Assembly (NCBI GenBank): GCA_002746535.1
Contig: NVWA01000027.1
Span: forward strand, 27,920-91,919
Direction of reading: 5' to 3'
DNA length: 64,000 nucleotides
From: Planctomycetota bacterium
GTDB taxonomy: Bacteria > Planctomycetota > GCA-2746535
The position numbers and the translations under genes are program-made. Positions 16,969 to 27,210 of this stretch are shown one piece after another. The notes under the pieces are model-generated. The model was given only the letters and a program-made list of their open reading frames with translations, was not told where the DNA came from and made no database searches. Each line of letters starts with the position of its first letter. Within the stretch, counting starts at the first letter, position 1.

Positions 16969-19317
16969 CTATTCTGAAACTTTTTCGACATTTGAAGGTT
17001 TTCCAATTTTTGAGCGATCTAAAGTTCGTTTAACATCTTCTCGCATAAAGGTTTCAATAATATCATTTTCTTGTATATCATCAAAGCCTCTAATGACAAT
17101 GCCACATTCAAATTTTTCTCGAACTTCTTTTACGTCATCATTGTTTCTTTTTAAAGATCCAATTTTACCTTCATAAAGTACAATACCATCTCTTGTAATA
17201 CGAAGACCATTATTTCTATTTATTGTTCCATCCAAAACAAAGCAACCAGCAATGTTTCCAATTTTTGAAGACTTAAATACTTTTCGAATTTCAATATGGC
17301 CTGTTACTACTTCTCTCTCTTCATAACCAAGAGCACCTTCTAATGCATCTAAGACATCATCTTTAAGATGATAAATCACATTATATATTCTTAAATCAAC
17401 ACCAAACTGCTCTGCGGAAGCTTTTATTCGAGTATCAGCAATAACATGAAAACCAATTACAATTGCACTTGAAGATGCAGCCAACTTTATATCATTTTCA
17501 GTTATTGCACCAACAGCCTTATGTATAATGTTGACTTTCACTTCTTCTGTTTGGCATTCACCTAAAAGCCTTTCAATTACCTCCAATGAGCCCGCAACAT
17601 CAGCTTTTAAAACTACTTTAATTTGACTAACTTTTCCAGCTTCGATTTTTTGTATCAAACTATGTAATGAAGCTTTCTCTTGGGTGTGCATTAATTCTCT
17701 TTGCATCGCACTTCTTTTATCTGCAATTTCTTTGGCTTTTGAAATACTATCTAATACATAAAAAGTATCACCTGCTTCAGGTAATTCAGATAAACCCGCT
17801 AGCTCAACTGGAACAGATGCAGTTGCTTTTTTTATTTGTTTATTTTCATGATCATATAAAAATCGAACTCTACCATAACCATGGCTACAAAGAATCACAT
17901 CCCCTTTGTTTAAACATCCTTCTTGGATTAAAACAGAACAAATAATACCTCGACCTGGATCTACTCTAGATTCTAAAACAATACCATGAGCGGTACAGTT
18001 TGAATCTGCTTTCAATTCTAATATCTCACCCTCTAAAGCTAACATTTCTAAAAGATCATCAACACCTTCACCAGTCAATGCTGAAACACCTACACAAGAA
18101 GTACTTCCACCCCAATCTTCAGGAGTCAGCTCCATATTAGCAAGTTGTGATTTTACTTTTTCAACATTTGCGCCTGGCAAATCAATTTTATTTATTGCAA
18201 CTATAATTGGTACATCAGCAGCTTTGGCATGGTTTACAGCTTCTACTGTTTGTGGCATAATCCCATCATCAGCGGCAACAACAAGTACTACCAAATCCGT
18301 AGCATTTGCACCCCGTGCACGCATATTTGTAAATGCTTCATGACCTGGTGTATCTAAAAAGGTAATCTGGCCATGTGATGTTTCTACCTGATATGCAGCT
18401 ATATGCTGGGTAATTCCACCTGCTTCAGTACCAGCCTTACTTGAGGCTCTAATTCTATCTAATAAGGACGTTTTACCATGATCTACATGACCCATAAAAG
18501 TAATGACTGGAGGGCGTTCCTCCATATTTTTTTCGGATGCCTTTGAAGAAAGCATTTCTTTCAAATCATCTTCAATATCTTTATCTTCTTCTACTTCTAA
18601 TAAAATGCCATAATCAATAGAAATTTCCATTGCAAGCTCTTTACTTAAAGAGGCATTTTGATTTAGCATTTGGCCTTTTTTCAAAAGGCTTCCCATTATT
18701 TCACTAACTTTAACCCCCATTGCAGCAGAGAGGCTTTTTAATGTAATTGGCAAACTCAAAAGAATCTCTTTCGGTTCATCGGGAATTTTAGAAACTTCTG
18801 GCTCAAGAACTTCTTCACTTTCTTCTTTTACCGTTTTATTGGCAGGAAGAGGAGATCTTTTATTATGTTTTTTATTTTTCGAATGACTCGTTAAATTTTT
18901 ATCAAAGGTAAAAATCTCTTTAGTCTTCTTCTTTTTACTCGCGACTCCAGCAGCACCTTCATTACTATCGCTCTTGTAAATTTTCCGAAACTGTTTAACC
19001 AATTCCTCAGAAGTTAATGCTTCAGGTGCATCTTCTAGTGTCTTGGATCCCTTTTTCTTTTTCTCTTTTTTCTCTCTGCGTAGATTGCTCGCACCTTGAA
19101 TTTGGGCGATCATTTCTTCTTTACTCAATTGATCTTCTTTAGATGGGCTTACTACTCTCCTAGTAATCTCATGTTTTGTTTTAATTGTATCAATTTGTTT
19201 TTTAGTCAACGTGGAGAAATGATTAGAAACTTTTACACCCCAATCACAAGCAAATTTAATTAGATCTCTTGATGGTACTTCTAATTCACACGCAAGTTCG
19301 TAAATACGAATAGGCAA
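16969..19317 (-). CDS. infB: translation initiation factor IF-2
   Basis: A 782-residue GTPase that places initiator tRNA on the 30S subunit. An N-terminal IF2_N helical module (1-50) is followed by a Lys/Glu-rich linker (60-190), a second IF2_N-type module (about 190-240) and the G domain from about residue 265 with GHVDHGKTS (G1), DTPGHEAF (G3) and NKIDLPGA (G4). Domains II to IV complete the protein. The start is TTG at 19317 with a strong GAGGA ribosome binding site. Confidence 0.97.
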   Translation of the reverse strand: MPIRIYELACELEVPSRDLIKFACDWGVKVSNHFSTLTKKQIDTIKTKHEITRRVVSPSKEDQLSKEEMIAQIQGASNLRREKKEKKKKGSKTLEDAPEALTSEELVKQFRKIYKSDSNEGAAGVASKKKKTKEIFTFDKNLTSHSKNKKHNKRSPLPANKTVKEESEEVLEPEVSKIPDEPKEILLSLPITLKSLSAAMGVKVSEIMGSLLKKGQMLNQNASLSKELAMEISIDYGILLEVEEDKDIEDDLKEMLSSKASEKNMEERPPVITFMGHVDHGKTSLLDRIRASSKAGTEAGGITQHIAAYQVETSHGQITFLDTPGHEAFTNMRARGANATDLVVLVVAADDGIMPQTVEAVNHAKAADVPIIVAINKIDLPGANVEKVKSQLANMELTPEDWGGSTSCVGVSALTGEGVDDLLEMLALEGEILELKADSNCTAHGIVLESRVDPGRGIICSVLIQEGCLNKGDVILCSHGYGRVRFLYDHENKQIKKATASVPVELAGLSELPEAGDTFYVLDSISKAKEIADKRSAMQRELMHTQEKASLHSLIQKIEAGKVSQIKVVLKADVAGSLEVIERLLGECQTEEVKVNIIHKAVGAITENDIKLAASSSAIVIGFHVIADTRIKASAEQFGVDLRIYNVIYHLKDDVLDALEGALGYEEREVVTGHIEIRKVFKSSKIGNIAGCFVLDGTINRNNGLRITRDGIVLYEGKIGSLKRNNDDVKEVREKFECGIVIRGFDDIQENDIIETFMREDVKRTLDRSKIGKPSNVEKVSE

Positions 19318-19341
19318 ACTTAATTCCTCTTAAATAGTATT

Positions 19342-20850
19342 TTATTCTTTTTCAATTTCAGTTTCAGTACTAACTGGTTTCGAAACCGCCTCATCAATTA
19401 CTGGTTCTGCTACATCTGTTTCTGATTTTTCTACATCTGTTTCTGATTTTTCTACATCTGTTTCTGATTTTTCTACATCTGCTTCTGATTTTTCTTCGGA
19501 AACAACATTCCCGTCAACCTCTTTGTCTTCAACAGTATTCTCAGTTGGCTCCGAGGTACTTTCTTCTTCAACTGGTTTGTCTTTATTTTCTGTTTCTTCA
19601 GGAATATCAACTTTCTTTCTACTAGGAATATTAAAAACTAACTCACTACTTGATTCCGCTTTTACTTTTCGTTCTATTTCTTCATAATCTTCAGGAGTTA
19701 GTCCATCTATTTCACTCTCCAAAACTTTTCTAGAATATTCTAAAATTGCAACGGCTTTCTCATCATCAATAAAATTAAATTTGACAAGCTCTTCTAACTC
19801 TTGATCACATATATCCTCTAACGACTGAATACCTGAAATAGTTAAACTATCTATCTCTTGATCATTCAAAGAAGGTATTTTATTAAATTGTAATTTTTTA
19901 ATTAAATCTTCCCTAAGCAATTGAGAGGATGTAATTACATCTAAATGATGCTTAGTAATTTGAGATGCTAAACGAATATTTGAACCTTTTTTCCCAATTG
20001 ATAATGAATACTGCTCATCTGGAACTACCACTCTTGCCCTAAAATTTTCTTTATCTAACTCAATCCGATTCACTGCAGCAGGACTCATCACTTCTTTAAT
20101 ATATATCTCAATTTGGGCATTCCATTTAACAATATCGACTTTTTCACCATTTAACTCATTAATAATTCCTTTAATTCTAGAACCTCGAACACCAACACAA
20201 GATCCGATACAGTCAACTCTTTCATCATTTGAATATAAAGCAATTTTAGTCCTTTTACCAGCTTCTCTAGCGATGCCTTTTATCTCAATCGTTCTATCTG
20301 CAATTTCAGGAACTTCTGATACAAATAAACATTTTACAAAATCAGGATGAGCTCTCGATAATCGTATATTTACTTTTTGGCCTTTTTTCTCTACACTCAA
20401 AACTAGAACACGAATTCGCTCGCCCAATTTGTAACGCTCATTAAACACTTGTTCACGCAATGGTAAAATACCCTCAGCCTTACCTAAATTTACAATTGTA
20501 AATCCTTGTTCTTTCCTCAATACAGTACCCATAACAATACTATTTACCTTTTTGGTAAATTCATGAAAAACAACATCTCGCTCAGCCATTTTCATCAATG
20601 TGTTAAAAGATGTTTTAGTTGAATGGGCAGCTATTCGTCCTAATGATTTTGGATCTAATATACGGCCATCAATATAAGCTGAGATAGTCCCGAACTCTCT
20701 GTCTATATTTACTTGAATTTCTCGTGCTTCACGGTAATTTCTTCTTAATGCCGTTTCTAAAGATTCTTGAATAGATTCAAAAATAATGTCTTTATCAATT
20801 GACTTATCTCTATGGATACTGTCAACAAGTCGTATTAATTCACTTTCCAT
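19342..20850 (-). CDS. nusA: transcription termination/antitermination factor NusA
   Basis: A 502-residue RNA polymerase-binding factor. It has the NusA N-domain (1-130), an S1 domain (about 135-200) and two KH domains (about 230-345, with GVRGSRIKGIINELNGEKVDIV and SLSIGKKGSNIRLASQ). A helix-hairpin-helix segment (350-400) follows. The last 100 residues are a very acidic tail ending in tandem EKSETDV heptads. First gene of nusA-infB-rbfA; rimP, the usual upstream partner, is not here. Confidence 0.96.
   Translation of the reverse strand: MESELIRLVDSIHRDKSIDKDIIFESIQESLETALRRNYREAREIQVNIDREFGTISAYIDGRILDPKSLGRIAAHSTKTSFNTLMKMAERDVVFHEFTKKVNSIVMGTVLRKEQGFTIVNLGKAEGILPLREQVFNERYKLGERIRVLVLSVEKKGQKVNIRLSRAHPDFVKCLFVSEVPEIADRTIEIKGIAREAGKRTKIALYSNDERVDCIGSCVGVRGSRIKGIINELNGEKVDIVKWNAQIEIYIKEVMSPAAVNRIELDKENFRARVVVPDEQYSLSIGKKGSNIRLASQITKHHLDVITSSQLLREDLIKKLQFNKIPSLNDQEIDSLTISGIQSLEDICDQELEELVKFNFIDDEKAVAILEYSRKVLESEIDGLTPEDYEEIERKVKAESSSELVFNIPSRKKVDIPEETENKDKPVEEESTSEPTENTVEDKEVDGNVVSEEKSEADVEKSETDVEKSETDVEKSETDVAEPVIDEAVSKPVSTETEIEKE
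19411..19493 (-). repeat. tandem 21-bp repeat inside nusA
   Basis: Four consecutive copies of a 20-21 base unit (plus-strand reading CTACATCTGTTTCTGATTTT), the first two or three essentially identical and the last with one change. They encode EKSETDV heptads in the acidic NusA tail. The unit is a multiple of three, so slippage would change heptad number without shifting the frame. Confidence 0.9.
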
Positions 20851-20942
20851 ATACTGCTATAACCTTTTAGTAATGAGAAATCTCTTTGAAATAATCTAAT
20901 ATAATAAGAATTCTTTAGACTGTTCTACTAGGAAACTGCGAA

Positions 20943-20970
20943 ATTCTCTAAAATTTCATATTTTTGTCAA
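20943..20970 (-). promoter_or_regulatory. promoter of the nusA-infB-rbfA operon
   Basis: Minus strand: perfect TTGACA at 20970-20965, a 16-base spacer and GAGAAT at 20948-20943, about 95 bases before the nusA ATG. The -10 box is weak but the spacing equals that of the LysM promoters. Confidence 0.5.
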
Positions 20971-21051
20971 GGTGATTAACTGATTACAAGAATAGATCTA
21001 GTGAACTCCTTTATAGAACAAATCAAGGCTAGTAATATTTCAAATGGAAAA

Positions 21052-21801
21052 CTAATTAGGTTTTTTACAAACAACCAATAATCTTTTAGAATAAGGAGTA
21101 ACTGACGCTCCATCAGTAGATCCAAAAAAAATAATATCTTCAAATCCAACAGTTAACAACATTTCCGTAATTTGAGGTTTTGAAAAAAAATGAACCGATT
21201 CTATATATTTTTTAACTTCTGATAAATCAGATTTTAATTGAATTAAAACTTCTTTTCTAACAATAGAATAATGTTCATCAATACTTCTTTTCTCAGTAAT
21301 AACATAGGTTTCTATTTCTTTTTTTGAAATTGGAATGAGGTTATTTTTCAAATAATCAACATTCATAATATCAAGCAAAAAGCATCCACCACTATTCAAA
21401 GATAAATAAATATTAGTCAAAACTTTAATGTGGTCTTCTAATTTCTCAAAATAGCCAAAACTGTTGAAAAAACTACACACTGCATCAAAACAATCGTTAA
21501 AATCTAAATGCAACATATTACCTCTTAGCAAGAAAAGGTTTTTACATTTTTGCTTAAGTGCATTCTGACTGGCAACATTTAATAAAGGTATACTTAAATC
21601 ATATCCAACAACTTTTTTTACTAATGGACTAAATAAAACTGAATGCCTACCTGCACCACAACATAAATCAAGCAAAGTCTTTTTATGATTGAGTTCTAAA
21701 ATATCTTTTGCAAACATGACATCCTTTAACGCATCATCATCATCACGATGATCATAGATATCTAAATAATATTCATCAAAAGCTTCTTCATACCAATTCA
21801 T
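21052..21801 (-). CDS. class I SAM-dependent methyltransferase, unknown substrate
   Basis: A 249-residue protein with motif I LLDLCCGAGRHSVLF near residue 39, motif II VVGYDLS, and AVCSFFNSFGYFEKLEDHIKVLTNIYLSLNSGGCFLLDI as motifs IV to VI. These fit the Methyltransf_25 type of small-molecule methyltransferase. The ATG at 21801 follows AGGA. It is last in a run of minus-strand genes that begins with the PRPP synthetase gene. Confidence 0.75.
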   Translation of the reverse strand: MNWYEEAFDEYYLDIYDHRDDDDALKDVMFAKDILELNHKKTLLDLCCGAGRHSVLFSPLVKKVVGYDLSIPLLNVASQNALKQKCKNLFLLRGNMLHLDFNDCFDAVCSFFNSFGYFEKLEDHIKVLTNIYLSLNSGGCFLLDIMNVDYLKNNLIPISKKEIETYVITEKRSIDEHYSIVRKEVLIQLKSDLSEVKKYIESVHFFSKPQITEMLLTVGFEDIIFFGSTDGASVTPYSKRLLVVCKKPN

Positions 21802-21813
21802 TTAATAATCCTA

Positions 21814-22275
21814 CTATTTTTTAGTACCTAATTTCTTAACTATATTAAACTCTTTTTTTGTTACGGGCTGAATTGAAAGTCTCATACCTTTTTTGATTAC
21901 CATCATTTCACTCAATCCTGCTGCCGCTCTTAAATCATCTAATGAAACGACATCATTAAACTTATTTACAAATTCCACTTTGACTAATATCCAAGTAGGA
22001 TTAGCTTCAGATGATTTTGGGTCAAAATACTTGCTTGTGCTATCAAACGCAGTTGGATCAGGATAAGGAAGTGAACAAATTTTAGCAATACCAGCGACAC
22101 CAGCGGGCTTAGCATTGGAATGATAAAATAAAACCATATCATCAACTTCCATATCATCACGCATAAAATTTCTTGCCTGATAATTCCGAATACCATCCCA
22201 AGGTTCACGTTTATCTTTTTTTAAGTCATCTATTGAATACACATTTGGCTCAGTTTTCATTAACCAATATTTCAT
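21814..22275 (-). CDS. EVE domain protein
   Basis: A 153-residue protein that is a single EVE (PUA-like) domain: KYWLMKTEPNVYSIDDL, WDGIRNYQARNFMRDDM, FYHSNAKPAGVAGIAKI and YFDPKSSEANPTWILVKVEF match the family throughout. EVE domains are thought to bind modified bases in DNA or RNA; the human homologue THYN1 recognises modified cytosines. The start overlaps the stop of the phosphodiesterase gene by four bases. No restriction or methylation gene lies nearby. Confidence 0.9.
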   Translation of the reverse strand: MKYWLMKTEPNVYSIDDLKKDKREPWDGIRNYQARNFMRDDMEVDDMVLFYHSNAKPAGVAGIAKICSLPYPDPTAFDSTSKYFDPKSSEANPTWILVKVEFVNKFNDVVSLDDLRAAAGLSEMMVIKKGMRLSIQPVTKKEFNIVKKLGTKK

Positions 22276-23438
22276 ATTTTTTCTCCATCAAATTCAAATG
22301 ATATTAAAGGAACATACATTTCATTTTCACTACATCCACCATGTCGGCCTGGGTGAAATTCATGCGTTTCACCTACTAATCTATCTTTAATTACATAATT
22401 ATCTTTCATAAAAAGTATATAGGTACCAATTCTATCTAATAGTGCCGGTTCAATTTCACCCAAACCAAAATAATTATTTTCCAATACTTCTAATGAAGAA
22501 GATACTTCACAAACTTCTTTTAATTCATTTTTAATATATTCCAAGAACTCTTTCTCGCAATTAGGTTTCACATAACAATATGCTAATCGAGCTTCACCAC
22601 ACAAAGGTATCATCAGACAATCAGAGAGAATGGGATGATCTTCAATAAAGATCACCTTATCTTTACTCGTATTTACAAATCCGTGATCAGCTGTCACTAA
22701 TAATAAACTAGACGTTTTTTCAAGCTGTTTACATAATAATTTTAAATGACTTTCTAATTGACCAAAATGTTGAACTGCTGAGGAACTATTATAACCGTGC
22801 TGATGAGCCAAATGATCATAATTTGGCCAATAGGAATAAATGTACTTTTTCCTATTATTAATTTGCGTACATTTGTAAATGGTATTAAATAATTCTCCTG
22901 CATTTTTGACTGGCTTTAAAAGACTACCCTTTGAATGCCAATTTGAATAGACTGAACCACTTAAACTTTTAGGAATTAAATAGAAACTTTGACTCTTAAT
23001 TTTCGAAAATACTGATTGACTCTTAAATACATTTGCACTAAACATAGCGGCATTATTTAATCTTTCTCCACATCTTGCTCTAAAGGGCAATATAGTAGTT
23101 AGCATTCCTAATTCTTTAAGCCACATATTCCACCCAGTGATAGCATGTTGTTGAGGCGCATCACCCGTCATAAATGTGGTAATTGCACTAGCAGTCGTAG
23201 TTGGAAATACTGAAGTTAATTTATCAATTTTATTTTCATTCAGAAGACTATTGGGAACTTCATTCTCAAGAAAGTTATAACCCATTCCATCAATCACCAA
23301 TAATATAACATTTTTATATTTCCTTAGTTTTGAAACGGGTAAACTTTCAAGTGGCTGATATTGACTTTTAACCTCAAAAGAACCTAATATAGAAGACATC
23401 AAGTTTACAATGCTTCTATTAAAGTCAGGCTTTTCCAT
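22272..23438 (-). CDS. alkaline phosphatase superfamily phosphodiesterase/nucleotide pyrophosphatase
   Basis: A 388-residue protein of the type I phosphodiesterase/NPP branch. It carries the metal-binding Asp50 in NVILLVIDGMG, the nucleophile Thr in FPTTTASAITTFMTG (about 80-82), PNYDHLAHQHG, LVTADHGF and a final metal His in GRHGG. All ligand positions are present, so it should be catalytically active. There is no signal peptide, which points to a cytoplasmic enzyme. The natural substrate cannot be told. It lies 6 bases after the PRPP synthetase-like gene and overlaps the EVE gene. Confidence 0.83.
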   Translation of the reverse strand: MEKPDFNRSIVNLMSSILGSFEVKSQYQPLESLPVSKLRKYKNVILLVIDGMGYNFLENEVPNSLLNENKIDKLTSVFPTTTASAITTFMTGDAPQQHAITGWNMWLKELGMLTTILPFRARCGERLNNAAMFSANVFKSQSVFSKIKSQSFYLIPKSLSGSVYSNWHSKGSLLKPVKNAGELFNTIYKCTQINNRKKYIYSYWPNYDHLAHQHGYNSSSAVQHFGQLESHLKLLCKQLEKTSSLLLVTADHGFVNTSKDKVIFIEDHPILSDCLMIPLCGEARLAYCYVKPNCEKEFLEYIKNELKEVCEVSSSLEVLENNYFGLGEIEPALLDRIGTYILFMKDNYVIKDRLVGETHEFHPGRHGGCSENEMYVPLISFEFDGEKI

Positions 23439-23444
23439 AATTTT

Positions 23445-24611
23445 TTACTGAGGTCTAGGAATATATCTAGGATGCTTAGAAGACAAATCTACAGTAAATG
23501 GATCATCTTTAAAACGATCTGCGCTATCGTGTATAATTTGCTCTAAAATAAATTTTGAAATCCATTTTTCAATTTTCAGAACAACCATTTTTTTTCTCAA
23601 TCTTCCTTGCATGTCTCTATTCAAGGTCGTTGGCATAGTGTTCGTAGTAACAATTTCATCAATAGCTTTTGAATTCATATTTTCACGCATTTCACCAGAG
23701 GCATAGAAGTGTGTGACAAAAAATATAATTTTCCTTGGTTTCCCTTGTCTTAAAATATTACTAGCTTCAACAATAGTTGAACCAGTTCGAACCATATCAT
23801 CAAATATCAAGATGTCTTTACCTTTAATATCACTTAATTGTGTTGTTGAATTTGGAGAAACATGAATATTAACTTTTCGTTCTCCTTCTCTAAATTTATC
23901 CATAATTAAGGTAGATGCATTTGAATATTGTAGGCTTTTATGCATTCTATTTGTAAATTCAATGGCACCTTTATCTGGTGCACATATAACAAGATTCTTA
24001 CCTTCATTTTCAGAATTAACGATACCACTTGTGCGAATATAACGGCTATACAATTCATCCGGTACTAAATTATAATAGTGGCCACCAAACTTTTTATTAA
24101 AGATTCTACCAACTGAACTGGAATGATTATGCACTGTTATGACTTCGTCTACACCAGCAACTTTTAGCAATTCTGCATAAAGATTAGTGGAAAATGGCTG
24201 ACCATCAAATTTTTTATAATCTTTTATATTCCTCTCATAATCTACTTCACCATGGCTTTCCCTTGGACCTCTATCTTGAGCAGAATAAAATAAATCAGGT
24301 TCTACTAAAACAACCTTTTTCGCCCCGTTATCGACAGCTGCTCTTGCGATTATCAAATTTCTCATCGCAAGTTGATTTCTTGTTTTTTCAGTATAAGTGG
24401 CTGAGACGATAATGACTCGCTTGTTTTTCATTCCATACCCGATATTTGACAGATCGTGCTCATCTCTAATAAATCTAGGACAAAACTCAGTATTGGCAAA
24501 ATCCTTTAAGGCAATTAAATCAGAGATATCCTCGATTTGGCCACACATATTTGCAACATCAATTGCAAATGGTTCATCTGAAATATTACCAACAATTATT
24601 GTATCTTCCAA
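23445..24611 (-). CDS. prs: ribose-phosphate pyrophosphokinase
   Basis: A 388-residue PRPP synthetase-type protein, which would make PRPP from ribose 5-phosphate and ATP. The N-domain has RDEHDLSNIGYGMKNKRVIIVSATY and the C-domain has the PRPP-binding loop FDDMVRTGSTI (about 269-279). It is longer than the classical 310-320 residue enzyme, with extra residues between the domains and at the C-terminus, and the flexible loop is divergent, so it belongs to a non-classical branch. TTG start at 24611 behind GGAGAG. Role as the main cellular enzyme is likely but not proved. Confidence 0.8.
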   Translation of the reverse strand: MEDTIIVGNISDEPFAIDVANMCGQIEDISDLIALKDFANTEFCPRFIRDEHDLSNIGYGMKNKRVIIVSATYTEKTRNQLAMRNLIIARAAVDNGAKKVVLVEPDLFYSAQDRGPRESHGEVDYERNIKDYKKFDGQPFSTNLYAELLKVAGVDEVITVHNHSSSVGRIFNKKFGGHYYNLVPDELYSRYIRTSGIVNSENEGKNLVICAPDKGAIEFTNRMHKSLQYSNASTLIMDKFREGERKVNIHVSPNSTTQLSDIKGKDILIFDDMVRTGSTIVEASNILRQGKPRKIIFFVTHFYASGEMRENMNSKAIDEIVTTNTMPTTLNRDMQGRLRKKMVVLKIEKWISKFILEQIIHDSADRFKDDPFTVDLSSKHPRYIPRPQ

Positions 24612-24735
24612 TGGACTACTCTCCTATGCAATTAAGCTGGGAATTATACTTAAAAAATATTAAAAAAGTAATGGATTCTACAATATCAAACAGAGCTTTT
24701 TACAAGGAATTTGATCCATTTTATGATTGACAATC

Positions 24736-27210
24736 TCAATGAATTCTTCCTCTAAAAAGAATGATTCCAATAAATGACAATAAAATGAGCCACACAAATA
24801 ATGATTCGTTAAATGTTTTTTTCATATCATTAAGTTTAAAGTTTACATATTTATTTTTTGATTCTTCCATTGATATGGCACCTGGAATATTGAATAACCT
24901 TTTATTCGATATATATATATCTTCCATTTCCTTTTCAGGAATCCGAGAAAAAAGGCCTTCATTAAATAGCTCAAATTTTTTATTCTTTTTAAGAAATACT
25001 TTATAATGCTTATTACTTTTGAAAAAAAGTTTTTCTAATTTATTATTATTTTTTATTTCGACCGACCAAATATTTTCATCAGATCGACTAAGAAATATTT
25101 TATTAGAATCAATTTCAAGAAGAAATTCCGTCTGACTTGATACATTTTTATTATTGCAAATAAATAATATTCGAAGTCCACCATCGATATTTACAATTTT
25201 TATTTTTGAAGCTATCGCATTCCTTTTATTTAACCAAGAATTTAAAAATTCACCATACTCTCTTCCTTGAGAACTCATCAACCATTTATCCGCCCAATTT
25301 TCAAAATAACCTGATTGAAAGCTCATTACTTCCCCCTTTCCAAAATACCAATGAGCGACCAAAGGATATTTATCATTTATATCAACAAGAGAGCTTGCAC
25401 CTTCTTTAAGTCCTGTTTTTAATATTCGACCGGAAAATGATTGCTTAAATACCTTCATATTTTTCATGAATGGGTGGTATTTATTGATAAAGATATCAAA
25501 GCTCCCTTTTTCTGAAAAACCAGATGTGATGGAATGTAGTGCTTCTTTAAAGCAATCTTTTAGATTAACCCAACCATGTTCATTTATATTTATCATATTC
25601 CAGTTTAGTCCAAATATTTCCTTACAGTCCTTCAATAATATGCTTGATTGATTTACATCTGCGCCAATTAAAACGAATCCAATTGATGGTTTTGAATCAA
25701 CTATTTCTTTAAGTATTTTTTTAAATCCTGTCTCTTTGCTTTCTCCATCAGTAATTAAAACAATTAATTTCAATTCTTTATCTGACAATAAGATCTTAGA
25801 GACCAATGTTTCTAAAGCTGGCAAAATAAATGTACCACCAGATGGAGATGGGATTTTTTTAATTTGTTTATTCAAAGCTTTTGAAAAGGAATTTACCTTT
25901 TGAAGCGGCAACCACAGATTATTTGACAAATTATTTTTATTATATAAATGCACTCCTACTTCATCTTCATCTTCTAAAATTTGTACGATATCAAGTAATG
26001 AATTTACAGCAATATCAATTTTTCTTACTCCGTGGATGTCATCCTCCATTGAACCTGAGTTATCTACACCAAAAAGAATTGATATCAATCCACTTGGATT
26101 TACTTTAACTGGCAATAAACTTTCTAACTCAGTACCCATATAGTCACCAAACCCAAAAGATTCATTGCCACCTGCTACAAATAATTTACCACCATTATTT
26201 ATAAATTCCTTTAATGCCTGAACTTTTCCTTTATCAATAAAATCGGACCACGAGACATTGTTTAATACTACAGATTGAAATGCTATTAGTTCCTTTAATG
26301 ATCTTGGAAAATTTAATGGTGAAATTAATTCAGCATTTGGTAATCCAATATTAAAATTATTCTTTGATACCAATAATATTTTTTCTAAATTTTTTGACTT
26401 CAACAAAATACTTTTGCTGTTATTGTTCTTAAAGCTATCTTCCACTACACATCTCACTGATATTTTATGATTGCCTACATTATTAATCACAAGGGGAAAT
26501 GTAAATAGATTCGAACCTTTTGAAATTGAGACAATAATTTCTTTAAATAAAATATCATTTATAAGGATTTGTACTGGTGCCCGTGTTGAATTTATCGTAG
26601 ACAACATCTCTACATTTAATTGAAGGCTTTCACCAATCTCAAAAAACTCTGAACTATTAACAGATTTCACATAAATATCTTCAGGAACCTCATCAAAAGA
26701 TATAAATTGCAATTGATGCTTACTTTTAGTTAATTTCTTAATTACATGCTTCAAGTTTCCATCATTTTGCTTTCCGTCTGATAGGATACAAATATTTAAT
26801 TGAAATTTATCGCCCCATTCATCAATACATTCAATAATAGCAGTTTCAAAATTAGTTCTCTTATTTCCTAAAGGATTTCTCCATTTGCTACCTCCAACTA
26901 ATATGGATTTTATATAATCGATAACATCCAAAGATGTCATGTTCTTAACATCGTCTGAGGCAAAACCTATACTTTCGGAAAAATAACCCCCTAAAATAAA
27001 ATCTTTAGAATCCTTCAATGTCTCAAAATGATTTAATTTAGATTGCAAGTATCTACTATTTAGATTCATTGATTCAGATACATCAAGCAATATTATATTT
27101 AGCTTATCTTTTGGCTGATTAAATATGTTTAATGGCCACAGAAAAGACACCAAACCAAATAAAAACATACCATAAGAGAGTATTAATAAAAACCGATTTA
27201 AATAACCCAT
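24736..27210 (-). CDS. membrane protein with two VWA domains
   Basis: An 824-residue protein. The N-terminal span (about 5-28) leads into a VWA domain with MIDAS DVSES (about 43-47). Next come a beta-rich segment and a glutamine-amidotransferase-like segment (about 300-365, ALKEFINNGGKLFVAGG). A second VWA domain with MIDAS DNSGS lies near 380, and a C-terminal membrane span is at the end. This layout occurs in Bat-like or chloride-channel-like VWA membrane proteins of unknown role. I choose ATG 27210 over a TTG at 27216. It overlaps tilS by 13 bases. Confidence 0.75.
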   Translation of the reverse strand: MGYLNRFLLILSYGMFLFGLVSFLWPLNIFNQPKDKLNIILLDVSESMNLNSRYLQSKLNHFETLKDSKDFILGGYFSESIGFASDDVKNMTSLDVIDYIKSILVGGSKWRNPLGNKRTNFETAIIECIDEWGDKFQLNICILSDGKQNDGNLKHVIKKLTKSKHQLQFISFDEVPEDIYVKSVNSSEFFEIGESLQLNVEMLSTINSTRAPVQILINDILFKEIIVSISKGSNLFTFPLVINNVGNHKISVRCVVEDSFKNNNSKSILLKSKNLEKILLVSKNNFNIGLPNAELISPLNFPRSLKELIAFQSVVLNNVSWSDFIDKGKVQALKEFINNGGKLFVAGGNESFGFGDYMGTELESLLPVKVNPSGLISILFGVDNSGSMEDDIHGVRKIDIAVNSLLDIVQILEDEDEVGVHLYNKNNLSNNLWLPLQKVNSFSKALNKQIKKIPSPSGGTFILPALETLVSKILLSDKELKLIVLITDGESKETGFKKILKEIVDSKPSIGFVLIGADVNQSSILLKDCKEIFGLNWNMININEHGWVNLKDCFKEALHSITSGFSEKGSFDIFINKYHPFMKNMKVFKQSFSGRILKTGLKEGASSLVDINDKYPLVAHWYFGKGEVMSFQSGYFENWADKWLMSSQGREYGEFLNSWLNKRNAIASKIKIVNIDGGLRILFICNNKNVSSQTEFLLEIDSNKIFLSRSDENIWSVEIKNNNKLEKLFFKSNKHYKVFLKKNKKFELFNEGLFSRIPEKEMEDIYISNKRLFNIPGAISMEESKNKYVNFKLNDMKKTFNESLFVWLILLSFIGIILFRGRIH

